DNA of 64,000 bases from Monoplex corrugatus (GCA_030674185.1 JAPXFY010000012.1:778823-842822), one strand, 5' to 3'. Shown: positions 33,141 through 47,232, counted from the stretch's first letter. Notes: a model not told the origin generated them from the letters alone. A program made the numbers and translations.

Positions 33141-33394
33141 CATGAGTTGTGACACAAGCATGTAGGAGATGGCCAGGGTGATCCGATATATTCATTTAAT
33201 GTTTCGATATCGATACAGTCACTAGATATGAACAAGACAGTCCGAAATCCTTGCTTGATGATAACATGCGGCATGAATAAGGCGACACACGTAGCTGAAG
33301 GTCTGACTGAGATAATGAGATCTTAGTGAAACAAGTGACCAGCACTGTGTCGGCACTAGATGTCCTGTTGCTAGATGTTGTTGCCATGAATACA

Positions 33395-34275
33395 CGTCAC
33401 CATGGTAACGGCAGTCTGGATACAGTGACAGACAAGTTGTTGCCATGGAAAAATGTACGTGGCACAAAGGCAGTCTGGATACAGACAACATGTACTATGG
33501 AGATGTCACATGGTAACAAGACAGTCTGAATACAATGACAGACAAGTTGTTGCCATGGAAAGATGTCACCATGGTAACATGACGGTCTGAATACATACAG
33601 ACAAGTTGTTGCCATGGAAGATGTCACCATGTAACAATGACGGTCTGAATACAATGACAGACAAGTTGTTGCCATGGAAAGATGTCACCATGGTAACAGT
33701 GACAGTCTGAATACAATGACAGAGAAGTTGTTGCCATGGAAAGATGTCACCATGGTAACAGTGACAGTCTGAATACAATGACAGAGAAGTTGTTGCCATG
33801 GAAAGATGTCACCATGGTAACAATGACAGTCTGAATCAATGACAGACAAGTTGTTGCCATGGAAAGATGTCACCATGGTAACAATGAGTCTGAATACAAT
33901 GACAGAGAAGTTGTTGCCATGGAAAGATGTAACCATGGTAACAATGACAGTCTGAATACAATGACAGAGAAGTTGTTGCCATGGAAAATGTCACCATGGT
34001 AACAATGACAGTCTGAATACAATGACACAGAAGTTGTTGCCATGGAAAGATGTCACCATGGTAACAATGACAGCCTGAATACAGTGACAGAGAAATTGTT
34101 GCCATGGAAAGATGTCACCATGGTAACAATGACAGCCTGATACAGTGACAGAGAAGTTGTTGCCATGGAAATATGTTGCCATGGAAATATGTCACCATGG
34201 TAATGATGGCAGCCTGAATACAATGACAAACAAGGAGTTGCCATGGAAACAGGTCACCATGGTAACAACAGTCTG
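33395..34275. repeat. 62-bp tandem array, ~14 copies
   Basis: The unit joins GTTGTTGCCATGGAAAGATG, TCACCATGGTAACAATGACA and GTCTGAATACAATGACAGAGAA. The short palindromes CCATGG and TTGCCATGGAAA recur in each unit. Confidence 0.94.
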
Positions 34276-34301
34276 AACACGGTAACAGACAACTGAGGAT
34301 T

Positions 34302-34371
34302 TTAACCCCTTGCACCCTCTCACCCTATCCACCAGCTTCCTGTAGGAAGAACGAGGGGGTGAAAGGGTCAA
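34302..34371. mobile_element. TTAA palindromic MITE, short form
   Basis: TTAACCCCTTGCACCCTCTC, then ACCAGCTTCCTGTAGGAAGA, then GGGGGTGAAAGGGTCAA. The right end is eroded. Confidence 0.65.
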
Positions 34372-34649
34372 TAGATGGCACCAGAAGATCACAGACACTC
34401 TTCTCCTCTCGTCCTGATTTGTCCACATGTCAATTTTACCTGTTAATCCACAGCAAATTATTAAAACATAATGATGACGTGATATGCGTTGTTTAGACAT
34501 CAACTGCTAACTGAAAAATATCAGACTTCACAATCCATCTTTTCTGACTTACTCAGAAAACACAAGATTTTCTCAACACAGATGACTGTTGTTGCCACAT
34601 GGTCGAAAGAGAACTTGACCATATTCAACAAAAGATATATACTGCATAT

Positions 34650-35005
34650 AGATAATGCATGTCTGAAGTATACATACCTACAGATGCACAGATAATGCAT
34701 GTGTGAAATGCACGGATGTACAGATAATACATGTCTGACACGTACAGATAATGCATATGTAAAACACACAGATGCAGGCCTACAGATAATGTATGTCTGA
34801 AATGTGCAGATAATGCATGTCTAAAATGCACAGATGTTTCAGATAATGCATGCCTGAAATATAGAGATGTACAGATAATGCATGCCTGAAATATAGAGAT
34901 GTACAGATAATGCCTGTCTGAAATAAACAGACGTACAGATAAAGCCTGTCTGAAATGCAGAGACGTACAGATAATGTGTATATCAAATGTACGTACAGAT
35001 AATGC
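34650..35005. repeat. ~32-bp diverged tandem repeat, ~11 copies
   Basis: The unit resembles ACAGATAATGCATGTCTGAA followed by ATGCACAGATGT. Copies differ by several substitutions and small indels. Confidence 0.85.
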
Positions 35006-36486
35006 ACAAAACACTTCAACACAGAATCATAAAATAAATTCAACTGACAAAACGAATCTGCTTACTTACATGGTATTCCATTTTCATGCCTTTTTGGGTT
35101 TTGTTTCTTTCAATGCTGCCAGTCTCTTTGATTTAAACTGTGTATATTTCACAAAATTCTAAACATTTAAAAATGAAATTGCATCACGAATTTTCAGAAC
35201 AATGAATGTCACGTCATGAAAAAGATTTAGCGAAAATAATCTTTCTTTTTTTTTTAAACAAAATTCATATATCATTATTAATGCTTTTTAAGAATAATTC
35301 TATACATCATAATGATGATATAAACATGTGAAGTCTGTCCATGTCAGAGTTTGTGATAATCAATAATTATGACAACATGGCTTCCTTCCATCTTGATGTG
35401 AAAACAATGACAGCAGAACCAACGTGTGTTGTCAACATGCAAACCATACCAGCGGCAAACAAACAGCGCCACCACTCAGGTCTGTAAGAAAACGTGAACA
35501 GCAACAAACAGAGAACGCGTCATCAACACCAACAGTCAAAAGGTCAAAGTGGAATCATATTAGGTCAAAGTGGAATCATCGATACGTCAACACCGTGTGC
35601 GGACATGAAGTCACCTAACTAAACGCACAGCGTGTCTCCAGTCCTGTCAGCACTCATGGCCAATAACAAAGACAATTTTCCTTCCACTCTCTTCACTGTC
35701 GTCACTTAAAAGCCCATGCACTAGCACAGACCCATATCAGGGCTATAACTACCTCAAATTGTACACAATACCTCAATGGGGGGAAAAAAACGGAAAAGAA
35801 AATGTAAGTACATGTATCAGAGCTTTTGTGCACATAATTTAAAAATATATCCCTGGTGCTGACCATTCCACCCAAATTATCACCAAGGGGTTGAAAAAAC
35901 AAACGTCAATACAAATGTAGCTAAGGGCACTACAATATGCATAAACACTGGCTTAAAGTATCTGTTCCTGCACATTACATTTCCTTAGAACCAAAATGTG
36001 CTTGACACATGTACCCAATTATCAATTCTAAGAGAAAGTATGAAAGACTTTATCAAACACATACAGGTGAATGGACCAGCAAGGCAGAAAATGACAGGAA
36101 GAAATGACAGAAAGCAAAGGAGCAAAGCAGAAACAAAGAGAGTGACAGAAAAGATGAAATTTCTAGCACAGAATTTCCTGAAAGTGAGGATACCATTTAT
36201 ACCAAAATGTCAGAACAGACAACAGAGTTGGAACGATCTTTACAGTAAAATCTCCCCAAGAACACCATAGTTCTTTTTGACATCTTAAAATGCTACACAT
36301 ACACTTACTTTGGCATTTTTGTATGACTAGTAAAATAATACATAATAAATAATCAATATTCGGGGACACTTTTTTGGCCTAAATGTGGTTACCAAAATAA
36401 AACTTGTGGAAATGGTAGCACGTATACACACACACACAAATCATGGGCCGACAATTGCACTGAACTGCATTCTCTCTGAGATAAGA
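35006..36486. other. Unique AT-rich spacer
   Basis: 1.5 kb with no recognised exon, element or array. One small duplication (AGGTCAAAGTGGAATCAT, twice) lies at about 35540-35580. Confidence 0.5.
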
Positions 36487-36632
36487 ATAACCCTTTGACT
36501 CCAGCACTCTGTCCAACAACTGCAAAAGCTTAACCCTTTGGCTCCCTCTCCCAGTTAAAAGATTAAGTTTTTGCTTTGTCAGCATGTTGGCAATGCAGGA
36601 TGCTGGTAGACAGGGTACGGGAGTCAAAGATT
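36487..36632. mobile_element. TTAA palindromic MITE, long form, degraded
   Basis: Starts TAACCCTTTGACTCCAGCAC and ends ACGGGAGTCAAAGATTTA. The inner palindrome is largely lost. Confidence 0.65.
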
Positions 36633-36691
36633 TATGCAAATACCAGGATGATGGCGTTAGTTTTTCAGTGACAAGAATGAGAACACACTGA

Positions 36692-38120
36692 ACGGTTTTG
36701 TCAGTACCAGTAACATGACCAAAAACACAATGAACGGTTTTGTCAGTACCAGTAACATGACCAAAAACACACACAGAACGGTTTTGTCAGTACCAGTAAC
36801 ATGACCAAAAACACACACTGAACGGTTTTGTCAGTACCAGTAACATGACCAAAAACACAATGAACGGTTTTGTCAGTACCAGTAACATGACCAAAAACAC
36901 ACACAGAACGGTTTTGTCAGTACCAGTAACATGACCAAAAACACAATGAACGGTTTTGTCAGTACCAGTAACATGACCAAAAACACAATGAACGGTTTTG
37001 TCAGTACCAGTAACATGACCAAAAACACACACAGAACGGTTTTGTCAGTACCAGTAACATGACCAAAAACACACAATGAACGGTTTTGTCAGTACCAGTA
37101 ACATGACCAAAAACACACAATGAACGGTTTTGTCAGTACCAGTAACATGACCAAAAACACAATGAACGGTTTTGTCAGTACCGGTAACATGACCAAAAAC
37201 ACAATGAACGGTTTTGTCAGTACCAGTAACATGACCAAAAACACAATGAACGGTTTTGTCAGTACCAGTAACATGACCAAAAACACACAATGAACGGTTT
37301 TGTCAGTACCAGTAACATGACCAAAAACACAATGAACGGTTTTGTCAGTACCAGTAACATGACCAAAAACACACAATGAACGGTTTTGTCAGTACCAGTA
37401 ACATGACCAAAAACACACAATGAACGGTTTTGTCAGTACCAGTAACATGACCAAAAACACACAATGAACGGTTTTGTCAGTACCAGTAACATGACCAAAC
37501 ACACACAGAATGGTTTTGTCAGTACCAGTAACATGACCAAAAACACACAATGAACGGTTTTGTCAGTACCAGTAAGATGACCAAAAACACAATATACGGT
37601 TTTGTCAGTACCAGTAACATGACCAAAAACACACAATGAACGGTTTTGTCAGTACCAGTAACATGACCAAAAACACAATGAATGGTTTTGTCAGTACCAG
37701 TAACATGACCAAAAACACAATGAACGGTTTTGTCAGTACCAGTAACATGACCAAAAACACACAATGAACGGTTTTGTCAGTACCAGTAACATGACCAAAA
37801 ACACACACAGAATGGTTTTGTCAGTACCAGTAACATGACCAAAAACACAATGAACGGTTTTGTCAGTACCAGTAACATGACCAAAAACACACACAGAATG
37901 GTTTTGTCAGTACCAGTAACATGACCAAAAACACAATGAATGGTTTTGTCAGTACCAGTAACATGACCAAAAACACAATGAAAGGTTTTGTCAGTACCAG
38001 TAACATGACCAAAACACACACAGAATGGTTTTGTCAGTACCAGTAACATGACCAAAAACACACAATGAACGGTTTTGTCAGTACCAGTAACATGACCAAA
38101 AACACACAATGAACGGTTTT
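36692..38120. repeat. 42-44-bp tandem array, ~33 copies
   Basis: The unit joins GGTTTTGTCAGTACCAGTAA, CATGACCAAAAACACA and CAATGAAC or CACAGAAC. The two-base length difference in the ACAC run distinguishes two unit types. Confidence 0.96.
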
Positions 38121-38195
38121 GTTACATGTCCACAAGACATACAAATAACAATCTCTGCAATACTCGCCATCTTCCTTTCACATCATTGATGCCAA

Positions 38196-38730
38196 CATTG
38201 GTCGCCTCAAATCAACACTTGATGAATGGTCAGCCACACACACCTCAAATTTACACCTGATCTATGGCAAGTCAAACTCGCCTCAAATTAACACGTGATC
38301 TATGACATTCACACTCACCTCAAATTAACACCTGATGAATGTTCAGTCACACACACCTCAAATTAACACCTGATGTATGATACTCACACTCACCTCAAAT
38401 TAACACCTGATGAATGTTCAGTCACACACACACCTCAAATTAACACCTGATGTATGATACTTACACTCACCTCAAATTAATACCTGATGAAAGGTCGGTT
38501 ACAAACACCTCAAATTAACACCTGATGAATGATCGGTTGCTAACACCTCAAATTAACACCTGATGAAAGGTCGGTCACACACACCTCAAATTAACACCTG
38601 ATGAATGATCGGTTACAAACACCTCAAATTAACACCTGACCTAGAGTCACGCACACCTTAAATTAACACCTCATCTACAGTCGGTCACACACACTTCAAA
38701 TTAACACCTGATCTGTTATCACACACACCT
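38196..38730. repeat. ~38-bp diverged tandem repeat, ~13 copies
   Basis: The unit contains CACCTCAAATTAACACCTGA and TGAATGATCGGTCACA, with variable spacing. Confidence 0.85.
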
Positions 38731-38734
38731 CAGA

Positions 38735-39110
38735 CCACAGACAAGAACAGGACACAGACACATGAAATGACCAGAGCAAGCAGAAGCCCTGACCAGGTGT
38801 ATAAGGACAGGTAGATATAGGAGACAGACGCAGAAAATGACCCAAACAAGAAAAAGTGCCGACCAAGGTGACTAAGGACAGGTAAGTACAGGATACAGAC
38901 TGACACAATGACCACAACCGATCAAAGCCCTGACCATGTGGGTAAGGACGCGTTAGTACATGGAGCAGACATACAATGACTGGAACTAGCAGAAGCTTTG
39001 ACCTGGTGTGTGAGGACAGGTAAGCATGGGTAAGAGACACATGAAATGACAGGAACAAGAGACAGCGCTGACCATGGTGTGTGAGGACAGGTAAGTACAG
39101 GAAACAAGAC
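38735..39110. repeat. ~65-bp diverged tandem repeat, ~5 to 6 copies
   Basis: Copies share GACACATGAAATGAC, AGCAGAAGCCCTGACCA and GTAAGGACAGGTAAGTA, with considerable divergence. The last element repeats a GGTAAGTA donor-like string, but no exon reading was found. Confidence 0.75.
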
Positions 39111-39463
39111 CCAAGGTGAGTGAAGACAGAATGACCAGTGTGGTGTCGCAGATTACCTGGCTCCTACTTCGTTGTCTCCTGGACACAATAAAAACTGAAA
39201 ACTGATTTGACTGTCTACCTGGACAGGCTCATTTCACATCACAACGACAACTGTGAACCAAAAAGTCTTCATGCCTCTGTCAAGGGCAAATGGGTCACGC
39301 CATCACATCAACACAAAATGTTAAAACAGCCGTTTATCTGTTGACCACAATGCACTGTCCTGGTGCGCTGTGGCTTAAACATCAAATCTGACCATTTGCC
39401 ATGGTTGTCAGGAATCCGTGATTCACTGACCTTAGCGTCCTTGTCAGAACTTGCAACACAGAA
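39111..39463. other. Unique spacer
   Basis: No recognised coding exon or mobile element. Confidence 0.4.
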
Positions 39464-40040
39464 AGTTCAACATGCTTCCTGCATGAATGCTTCACATAAC
39501 ACAAAATTCACACACGCTTCCTGCATGTAGGCCTGGTATAATACAAAATAAAAGATGCTTTCTGCATGTTATCACGCCTGGTATAACAAAAAAAATACAA
39601 CATGCTTCCTGCATGTTCTCCTGGTATAACACTAAACAAAAAAATAAAATATGCTTCCTGCATGTTATCACGCCTGGTATAACAGAAATAACACATGCTT
39701 CCTGCATATTCTCATCCATGGTAAAACATACAAACGAAGGATGCTTCCCGCACATACGCCTGGTATAACACAAATTAAAAGATGCTTTCTGCACGTTTCT
39801 CATAGACGTATAACACATGAATTAAAATGAAAAGCCACTGTCTGCATGTTCTCATTGATGTAAAACACACAAATTAAAATCAAAAGACACTGCATGTTCT
39901 CATGCCTGGTAAAACACACAAATTAAAATCAAAAGACACTGCATGTTCTCATGCCTGGTAAAACACACAAATTAAAATCAAAAGACACTGCATGTTCTCA
40001 TGCCTGGTATAACACACAAATTAAAATAAAAAAATGCCTC
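39464..40040. repeat. ~50-bp diverged tandem repeat, ~11 copies
   Basis: Copies share ATGCTTCCTGCATGTTCTC, GCCTGGTATAACACA and AAATTAAAAT. The right-hand copies contain AAAATCAAAAGACACTGCAT and are more uniform. Confidence 0.85.
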
Positions 40041-40564
40041 CTGCATTTTCCTTCATCTTCCCAACCTAAACCGAGGAAAGTGAAGATGACCGCTCTCCTT
40101 GCCTGACGCAACATCACCACCTCACATCAACATCAACATCAACTACAACCTGTCCGTCCGACTGGCACTGACCCATCTGCCAGGCATAATCTGTCTACCT
40201 GACCGAGCATCAAGTATCCCCCCCCCCAACACACACACACACAAAAACACACACACAGCACCACTGACTCTACTAGACCAACCACCTAGTCCACACACAC
40301 ACACACACACACACCACACACACACAAACACACCACACACACACCCCTCACACACACAGCACCACCAACTCTACCAGACCAACCATCCAGCCAACACACA
40401 AAACAAAGTGTCTAGCTGACAGAGCCTCACAACACATACACAGGTGGTCATCTGACTATGTACAGTGATATCAACACGGACACCACATCACTGTGGGATC
40501 TGTCTGACAAGCCAGTTCTGGATTCTTAACACGAAAACCACTGCTGCCAAGCCGGTCACAAGGA
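40041..40564. other. Spacer with CA-rich tracts
   Basis: Contains (CA)n stretches at 40228-40360 with a duplicated ACCACTGACTCTAC / ACCAACTCTACCAGACC block. No recognised exon. Confidence 0.5.
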
Positions 40565-41445
40565 CAAGGTGGTCATCTCACAAACACAGAAAACACATCT
40601 TTTCCAACCAGTAACAACGTGGCACCTAACCCAGAAAACACATCTGTCTGACCAAGCCAGGTCAACAAGGACAAGGTGGTCATCTCTTTACAAACCACAG
40701 AAACAACTGTCTGACCAAGCCAGTCACAAGACAAGTGTCATTCTTTACAAACACAGAAACACATCTGTTGACCAAGCCAGGTCATCAAGGACAAGGTGGT
40801 CATCTCTTTACAAACCACAGAAAACACATCTGTCTGACCAAGCCAGGTCAACAAGGACAAGGTGGTCATCTCTTTACAAACCACAGAAACATCGTGACCA
40901 AGCAGTCATCAAGACAGGTGTCATGTCTTACAAACCACAGAAAAACATCGTCGACAAGCCAGGTCAACAAGGACAAGGTGGTCATCTCTTTACAAACCAC
41001 AGAAAACACATCTGTTGACAAGCCAGGTCATCAAGAAAAGGGTGGCATCTGCTTTACAACCACAGAAAACACATCTGTCTGACAAGCAGGTCATCAAGAC
41101 AGTGGTCATCCTTTACAAACCACAGAAAACACATCTGTCTGACCAAGCCAGGTCAACAAGGACAAGGTGGTCATCTCTTACAACACAGAAACACATCTGT
41201 CTGACCAAGCCAGGTCAACGGGACAAGGTGGTCATCTCTTTAAAACACAGAAAAGATCTGTCTGACCAAGCCAGTCACAAACAAGTGCTCTGTAAACCAC
41301 AGAAACACATTGTCTGACCAAGCAGTCAACAAGAGTGGTCATCTCTTTACAAACCACAGAAAACACATCTGTCTGACCAAGCCAGGTCAACAAGGACAGT
41401 GGTCATCTCTTTACAAACCACAGAAAACAGATTGCTGGTCTGTAC
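40565..41445. repeat. 66-bp tandem array, ~15 copies, indel-rich
   Basis: The unit joins AAACCACAGAAAACACATCT, GTCTGACCAAGCCAGGTCAA and CAAGGACAAGGTGGTCATCT. Many units have single-base losses. Confidence 0.93.
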
Positions 41446-41499
41446 TGAACCCAACAGTAACAACAATGAGGACACCAGTTTGTCCTATCTGACTGTACA

Positions 41500-44445
41500 A
41501 ACAAAACAATAATATACACTGTCTGACAACAAAGCCATGTCTACAACAATGACAATTTACATTGTCTGACAACACAAGAAATTACATTGTCTGACAAATA
41601 CAACATTCTACATTTCTGACAAACCAAATGACAATTTACATTGCCTGACAAACAACATTCTCATTGTCTGACAAACAAATGACATTACATGTCTGACAAT
41701 AATGACAATTCACATTGTCTGACAACAATGACAATTACATTGTCTGACAAACAATGACAATTTACATTGTCTGACACCAACAACATTCTACATGTCTGAC
41801 AAACAACATTCTACATTGTCTGACACAAACATCTACAATTGTCTGACAAACACACATTCTCACATTGTCTGACCAACAGTCTACATTGTCTGACAAACAG
41901 TCAACATGTCTGACAACACAGTCTACATTGTCTGACAAACAACATTTACATTGTCTGACAAACAGTCTACATTGTCTGACAAACAACATTCTACATTGTC
42001 TGACAAACAGCTACATTGTCTGACAAACAAACAAATTACATTGTCTGACAAACAAAACAATTACATTGTCTGACAACAACAGTCTACATTGTCTGACAAA
42101 CAAATTACATGTCTGACAAACAGTCTACATTGTCTGACAAACAAATACAATTTACATTGTCTGACAAACAAACAAATTACATTGTCTGACAAACATAAAT
42201 TACATGTCTGACAAACAACAAATAACATCTGTCTGACAAACAAACAAAGACAGTCTCACATTGTCTGACAAACAAACAAATACATTGTCTGACAAACAAC
42301 AATTACATGTCTGACAAACAAACAATGACATCTGTCTGACAAACAAACAAATGACAGTCCACATTGTCTGACAAACAAACAACATTGACATTGTCTGACA
42401 AACAAATACATGTCTGACAAACATGACACTTGTCTGACAAACAAACAAATGACAGTCATTGTCTGACAAACAAACAAATGACATTGTCTGACAAACAACA
42501 AACATTGTCTGACAAACAAAAAATGACATTGTCTGACAAACAAACAAATGACTCTTGTCTGACAAACAAACAAATACATTGTCTGACAAACAAACAAATG
42601 ACATTGTCTGACAAACAAACAAATGACACATTGTCTGACAAACAAACAAATGACATGTCTGACAAACAAACAAATGACAGTCACATTGTTGACAAACAAA
42701 CAAATGACATTGTCTGACAACAAACAAATGACAGTCTACACTGTCTGACAAACAAACAAATGACACTGTCTGACAAACAAACAAATGACAGTCACATTGT
42801 CTGACAAACAAACAAATGACATTGTCTGACAAACAAACAAATGACAGTCACTTTACAAACAACAAATACATGTCTGACAAACAAACAAATGACAGTCCAC
42901 ATTGTCTGAAAAAATGACATGTCATACAAACAAACAAATGACAGTCACATGTCTGACAAACAAACAAATGACAGTCACACTGTCTGACAAACAAACAAAT
43001 GACAGTCTGACAAACAACAAATGACATCACTTGTCTGACAACAAACAAATACAAATGTCTGACAAACAAACAAATGACAGTCTACACTGTCTGACACACC
43101 AACACATGTCTGACAAACAACAAATGACAGTCCTACATTGTCTGACAAACAAACAAATGACAGTCTACACTGTCTGACAAACAAACAAATGACAGTCCAC
43201 ATTGTCTGACAAACAAACAAATGACAGTCTACATTGTCTGACAAACAAACAAATGACAGTCTACACTGTCTGACAAACAAAAAAATGACATTGACTGACA
43301 AACAAACAAATGACAGTCCACATTGTCTGACAAACAAACAAATGACAGTCTACATTGTCTGACAAACAAACAAATGACAGTCTACATTGTCTGACAAACA
43401 AACAAATGACAGTCCACACTGTCTGACAAACAAACAAATGACAGTCCACATTGTCTGACAAACAAACAAATGACAGTCCACATTGTCTGACAAACAAACA
43501 AATGACAGTCCACACTGTCTGACAAACAAACAAATGACAGTCTACACTGTCTGACAAACAAACAAATGACATTGTCTGACAAACAAACAAATGACAGTCC
43601 ACACTGTCTGACAAACAAACAAATGACAGTCTACACTGTCTGACAAACAAACAAATGACAGTCAACATTGTCTGACAAACAAACAAATGACATTGTCTGA
43701 CAAACAAACAAATGACAGTCAACATTGTCTGACAAACAAACAAATGACAGTCTACACTGTCTGACAAACAAACAAATGACAGTCCACACTGTCTGACAAA
43801 CAAACAAATGACAGTCTACACTGTCTGACAAACAAACAAATGACAGTCTACACTGTCTGACAAACAAACAAATGACAGTCCACACTGTCTGACAAACAAA
43901 CAAATGACAGTCTACATTGTCTGACAAACAAACAAATGACATTGTCTGACAAACAAACAAATGACAGTCCACATTGTCTGACAAACAAACAAATGACAGT
44001 CCACACTGTCTGACAAACAAACAAATGACATTGTCTGACAAACAAACAAATGACAGTCCACACTGTCTGACAAACAAACAAATGACAGTCCACACTGTCT
44101 GACAAACAAACAAATGACACTGTCTGACAAACAAACAAATGACAGTCCACACTGTCTGACAAACAAACAAATGACAGTCTACACTGTCTGACAAACAAAC
44201 AAATGACAGTCCACATTGTCTGACAAACAAACAAATGACAGTCCACATTGTCTGACAAACAAACAAATGACAGTCTACACTGTCTGACAAACAAACAAAT
44301 GACAGTCTACACTGTCTGACAAACAAACAAATGACAGTCCACACTGTCTGACAAACAAACAAATGACAGTCAACACTGTCTGACAAACAAACAAATGACA
44401 GTCCACACTGTCTGACAAACAAACAAATGACAGTCCACATTGTCT
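41500..44445. repeat. 32-bp tandem array, ~95 copies
   Basis: The unit joins TGTCTGACAAACAAACAAAT and GACAGTCTACAT, with a 17-bp short form lacking the second part. The left part (41500 to about 43130) is full of small deletions. The right part (about 43140-44440) is clean and nearly identical, and its minus-strand frames read as cysteine-rich protein repeats that are not genes. Confidence 0.96.
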
Positions 44446-44685
44446 AATGCCACAAAGGGCTATAAGCCTTTCATCCCCCTCAGGACAGAAGCCTACAGCT
44501 GATCAATGGACGGTGCGCTGTCAATGGCTTAAAACTCCATCCACTAAAACACCAAACACAAACTGGGGCGTGCTGACCCCCCCCCCCCCTTCCATGAGTA
44601 TCTCCAACAATGATACGTCTGTCAGTCATCTGCCATTTCCAACACAACAATCAATTTTATACGCTTGTCAATTATACCATAATTA
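44446..44685. other. Unique spacer
   Basis: Contains a run of 13 C at about 44579-44591. No coding exon recognised. Confidence 0.4.
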
Positions 44686-46530
44686 TCTGCAAGAATGATG
44701 CATCTACTAAATAACTTGTTATCTCCAACACAACACTGTGAGTTATGCCATAATTATCTCCAAGAATGATACATCTACTAAATAACTTGCCATCTCCAAC
44801 ACAACAATTAATTTCATACACTGTCAGTTATGCCATAATTATCTGCATGAATGATACATCTACTAAATAAATTGCTATCTCCGACACAACACTGTCAGTT
44901 ATACCATAATTATCTCCAAGAATGATACATCTACTAAATAACTTGCCATCTCCAACACAACAATTAATTTCATACACTGTCAGTTATGCCATAATTATCT
45001 GCATGAATGATACATCTACTAAATAAATTGCCATCTCCGACACAACAATTAATTTCATACACTGTCAGTTATACCATAATTATCTGCATGAATGATACAT
45101 CTACTACATAACTTGCTGTCTCCAACACAACACTGTCAGTTATACCATAATTATCTCCAAGAATGATACATCTACTAAATAACTTGCCATCTCCGACACA
45201 ACAATTAATTTCATACACTGTCAGTTATACCATAATTATCTGCATGAATGATACATCTACTACATAACTTGCTGTCTCCAACACAACACTGTCAGTTATA
45301 CCATAATTATCTCCAAGAATGATACATCTACTAAATAACTTGCCATCTCCGACACAACAATTAATTTCATACACTGTCAGTTATACCATAATTATCTGCA
45401 TGAATGATACATCTACTACATAACTTGCTGTCTCCAACACAACACTGTCAGTTATACCATAATTATCTCCAAGAATGATACATCTACTAAATAACTTGCC
45501 ATCTCCGACACAACAATTAATTTCATACACTGTCAGTTATACCATAATTATCTCCAAGAATGATACATCTACTAAATAACTTGCTATCTCCAACACAACA
45601 CTGTCAGTTATACCATAATTATCTCCAAGAATGATACATCTACTAAATAACTTGCGATCTCCAACACAACACTGTCAGTTATACCATAATTATCTGCATG
45701 AATGATACATCTACTAAATAACTTGCTATCTCCAACACAACACTGTGAGTTATGCCATAATTATCTCCAAGAATGATACATCTACTAAATAACTTGCGAT
45801 CTCCAACACAACAATTAATTTCATACACTGTCAGTTATGCCATAATTATCTGCATGAATGATACATCTACTACATAACTTGCTATCTCCGACACAACACT
45901 GTCAGTTATACCATAATTATCTGCATGAATGATACATCTACTAAATAATTTGCCATCTCCGACACAACAATTAATTTCATACACTGTCAGTTATGCCATA
46001 ATTATCTGCATGAATGATACATCTACTACATAACTTGCTATCTCCGACACAACACTGTCAGTTATAGTACTTATACCATAATTATCTCCAAGAATGATAC
46101 ATCTACTAAATAACTTGCCATCTTCAACACAACACTGTCAGTTATACCATAATTATCTGCATGAATGATACATCTACTAAATAACTTGCCATCTCCGACA
46201 CAACAACTAATTTCATACACTGTCAATTATACCATAATTATCTCCAAGAATGATACATCTACTAAATAACTTGCCATCTCCGACACAACAACTAATTTCA
46301 TACACTGTCAATTATACCATAATTATCTCCAAGAATGATACATCTACTAAATAACTTGCCATCTCCGACACAACAACTAATTTCATACACTGTCAATTAT
46401 ACCATAATTATCTCCAAGAATGATACATTTACTAAATAACTTGCTATCTCCGACACAACAATTAATTTCATACACTGTCAGTTATACCATAATTATCTCC
46501 AAGAGTGATACATCTACCATCTCAACACAA
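44686..46530. repeat. Tandem array of alternating long and short units
   Basis: The shared core is GTTATACCATAATTATCT, ATGATACATCTACTAAATAA and CTTGCCATCTCC. Long units add ACAATTAATTTCATACACTG; short units go straight from ACACAACA to CTGTCAG. They also differ at GCATGAATG versus CCAAGAATG. Long and short often alternate, making dimers of about 153 bp. Confidence 0.93.
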
Positions 46531-46629
46531 CAAAACACATGATTTCAAACTCTGCCAATTATCTTCCAATACAAGTATATTAGCTCTCAGTCAGCATCAG
46601 CCTATAACTGAGTACAAGGTATTCATTTG

Positions 46630-47222
46630 ATATATCCAACATTAGACATAATTTATCATAACAACCCATGAATCACCCAACATCTCCATCATAATAATCA
46701 TATCAATAATCAAATCCCTATCATAATGATACTACGAGTTCTATCATCCCATATTTCCAACTTAATTAATCATATCAACCCTGAATCATCCAATATATCC
46801 ATCATAAATAATCATATCAACTCTATATCATCCAATACTACCAACATAATTACTTATATCAACTCCCGAGTCATCCAATGTTTCCAACATAATTAAATAT
46901 ATCAACTCTGAGTCACTGACTATTTCTAACATAATCAATCAGATCAACTCGGAGTCATCCCATAATACCAACATAATCGCTTATATCAACTCTGAGTCAT
47001 TGACTATTTCTAACATAATCAATCATATCAACTCGGAGTCATCCCATAATACCAACATAATGACTTATATCAACTCTGAGTCATCCCATAATACCAACAT
47101 AATCGCTTATATCAACTCTGAGTCATTGACTATTTCTAACATAATCAATCATATCAACTTGGAGTCATCCCATATTACCAACATAATCGCTTATATCAAC
47201 TCTGAGTCATCCAACATACCAA
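46630..47222. repeat. ~42-bp tandem array, ~13 copies
   Basis: Units share CATATCAACTCTGAGTCATC and CAATATTACCAACATAATC-like sequence. Neighbouring units alternate between CCCATAATACCAAC and TTGACTATTTCTAAC. Confidence 0.9.
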
Positions 47223-47232
47223 CAGAATCACA

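Noticed and set aside
36379..38109. Frames reading MCVFGHVTGTDKTVH repeats
   Set aside because: Translation of the 42-44-bp array on the minus strand; frame changes follow the AC-run length.
39190..39215. Possible microexon on the minus strand (between GTGTCCAG and GTAATC)
   Set aside because: It contains an in-frame stop in one reading and has no supporting neighbour exon.
41762..44440. Cysteine-rich minus-strand frames of up to 269 codons (VDCHLFVCQT)
   Set aside because: Pure translation of the 32-bp array. Cysteine spacing reflects the repeat period, with no signal peptide or start context.
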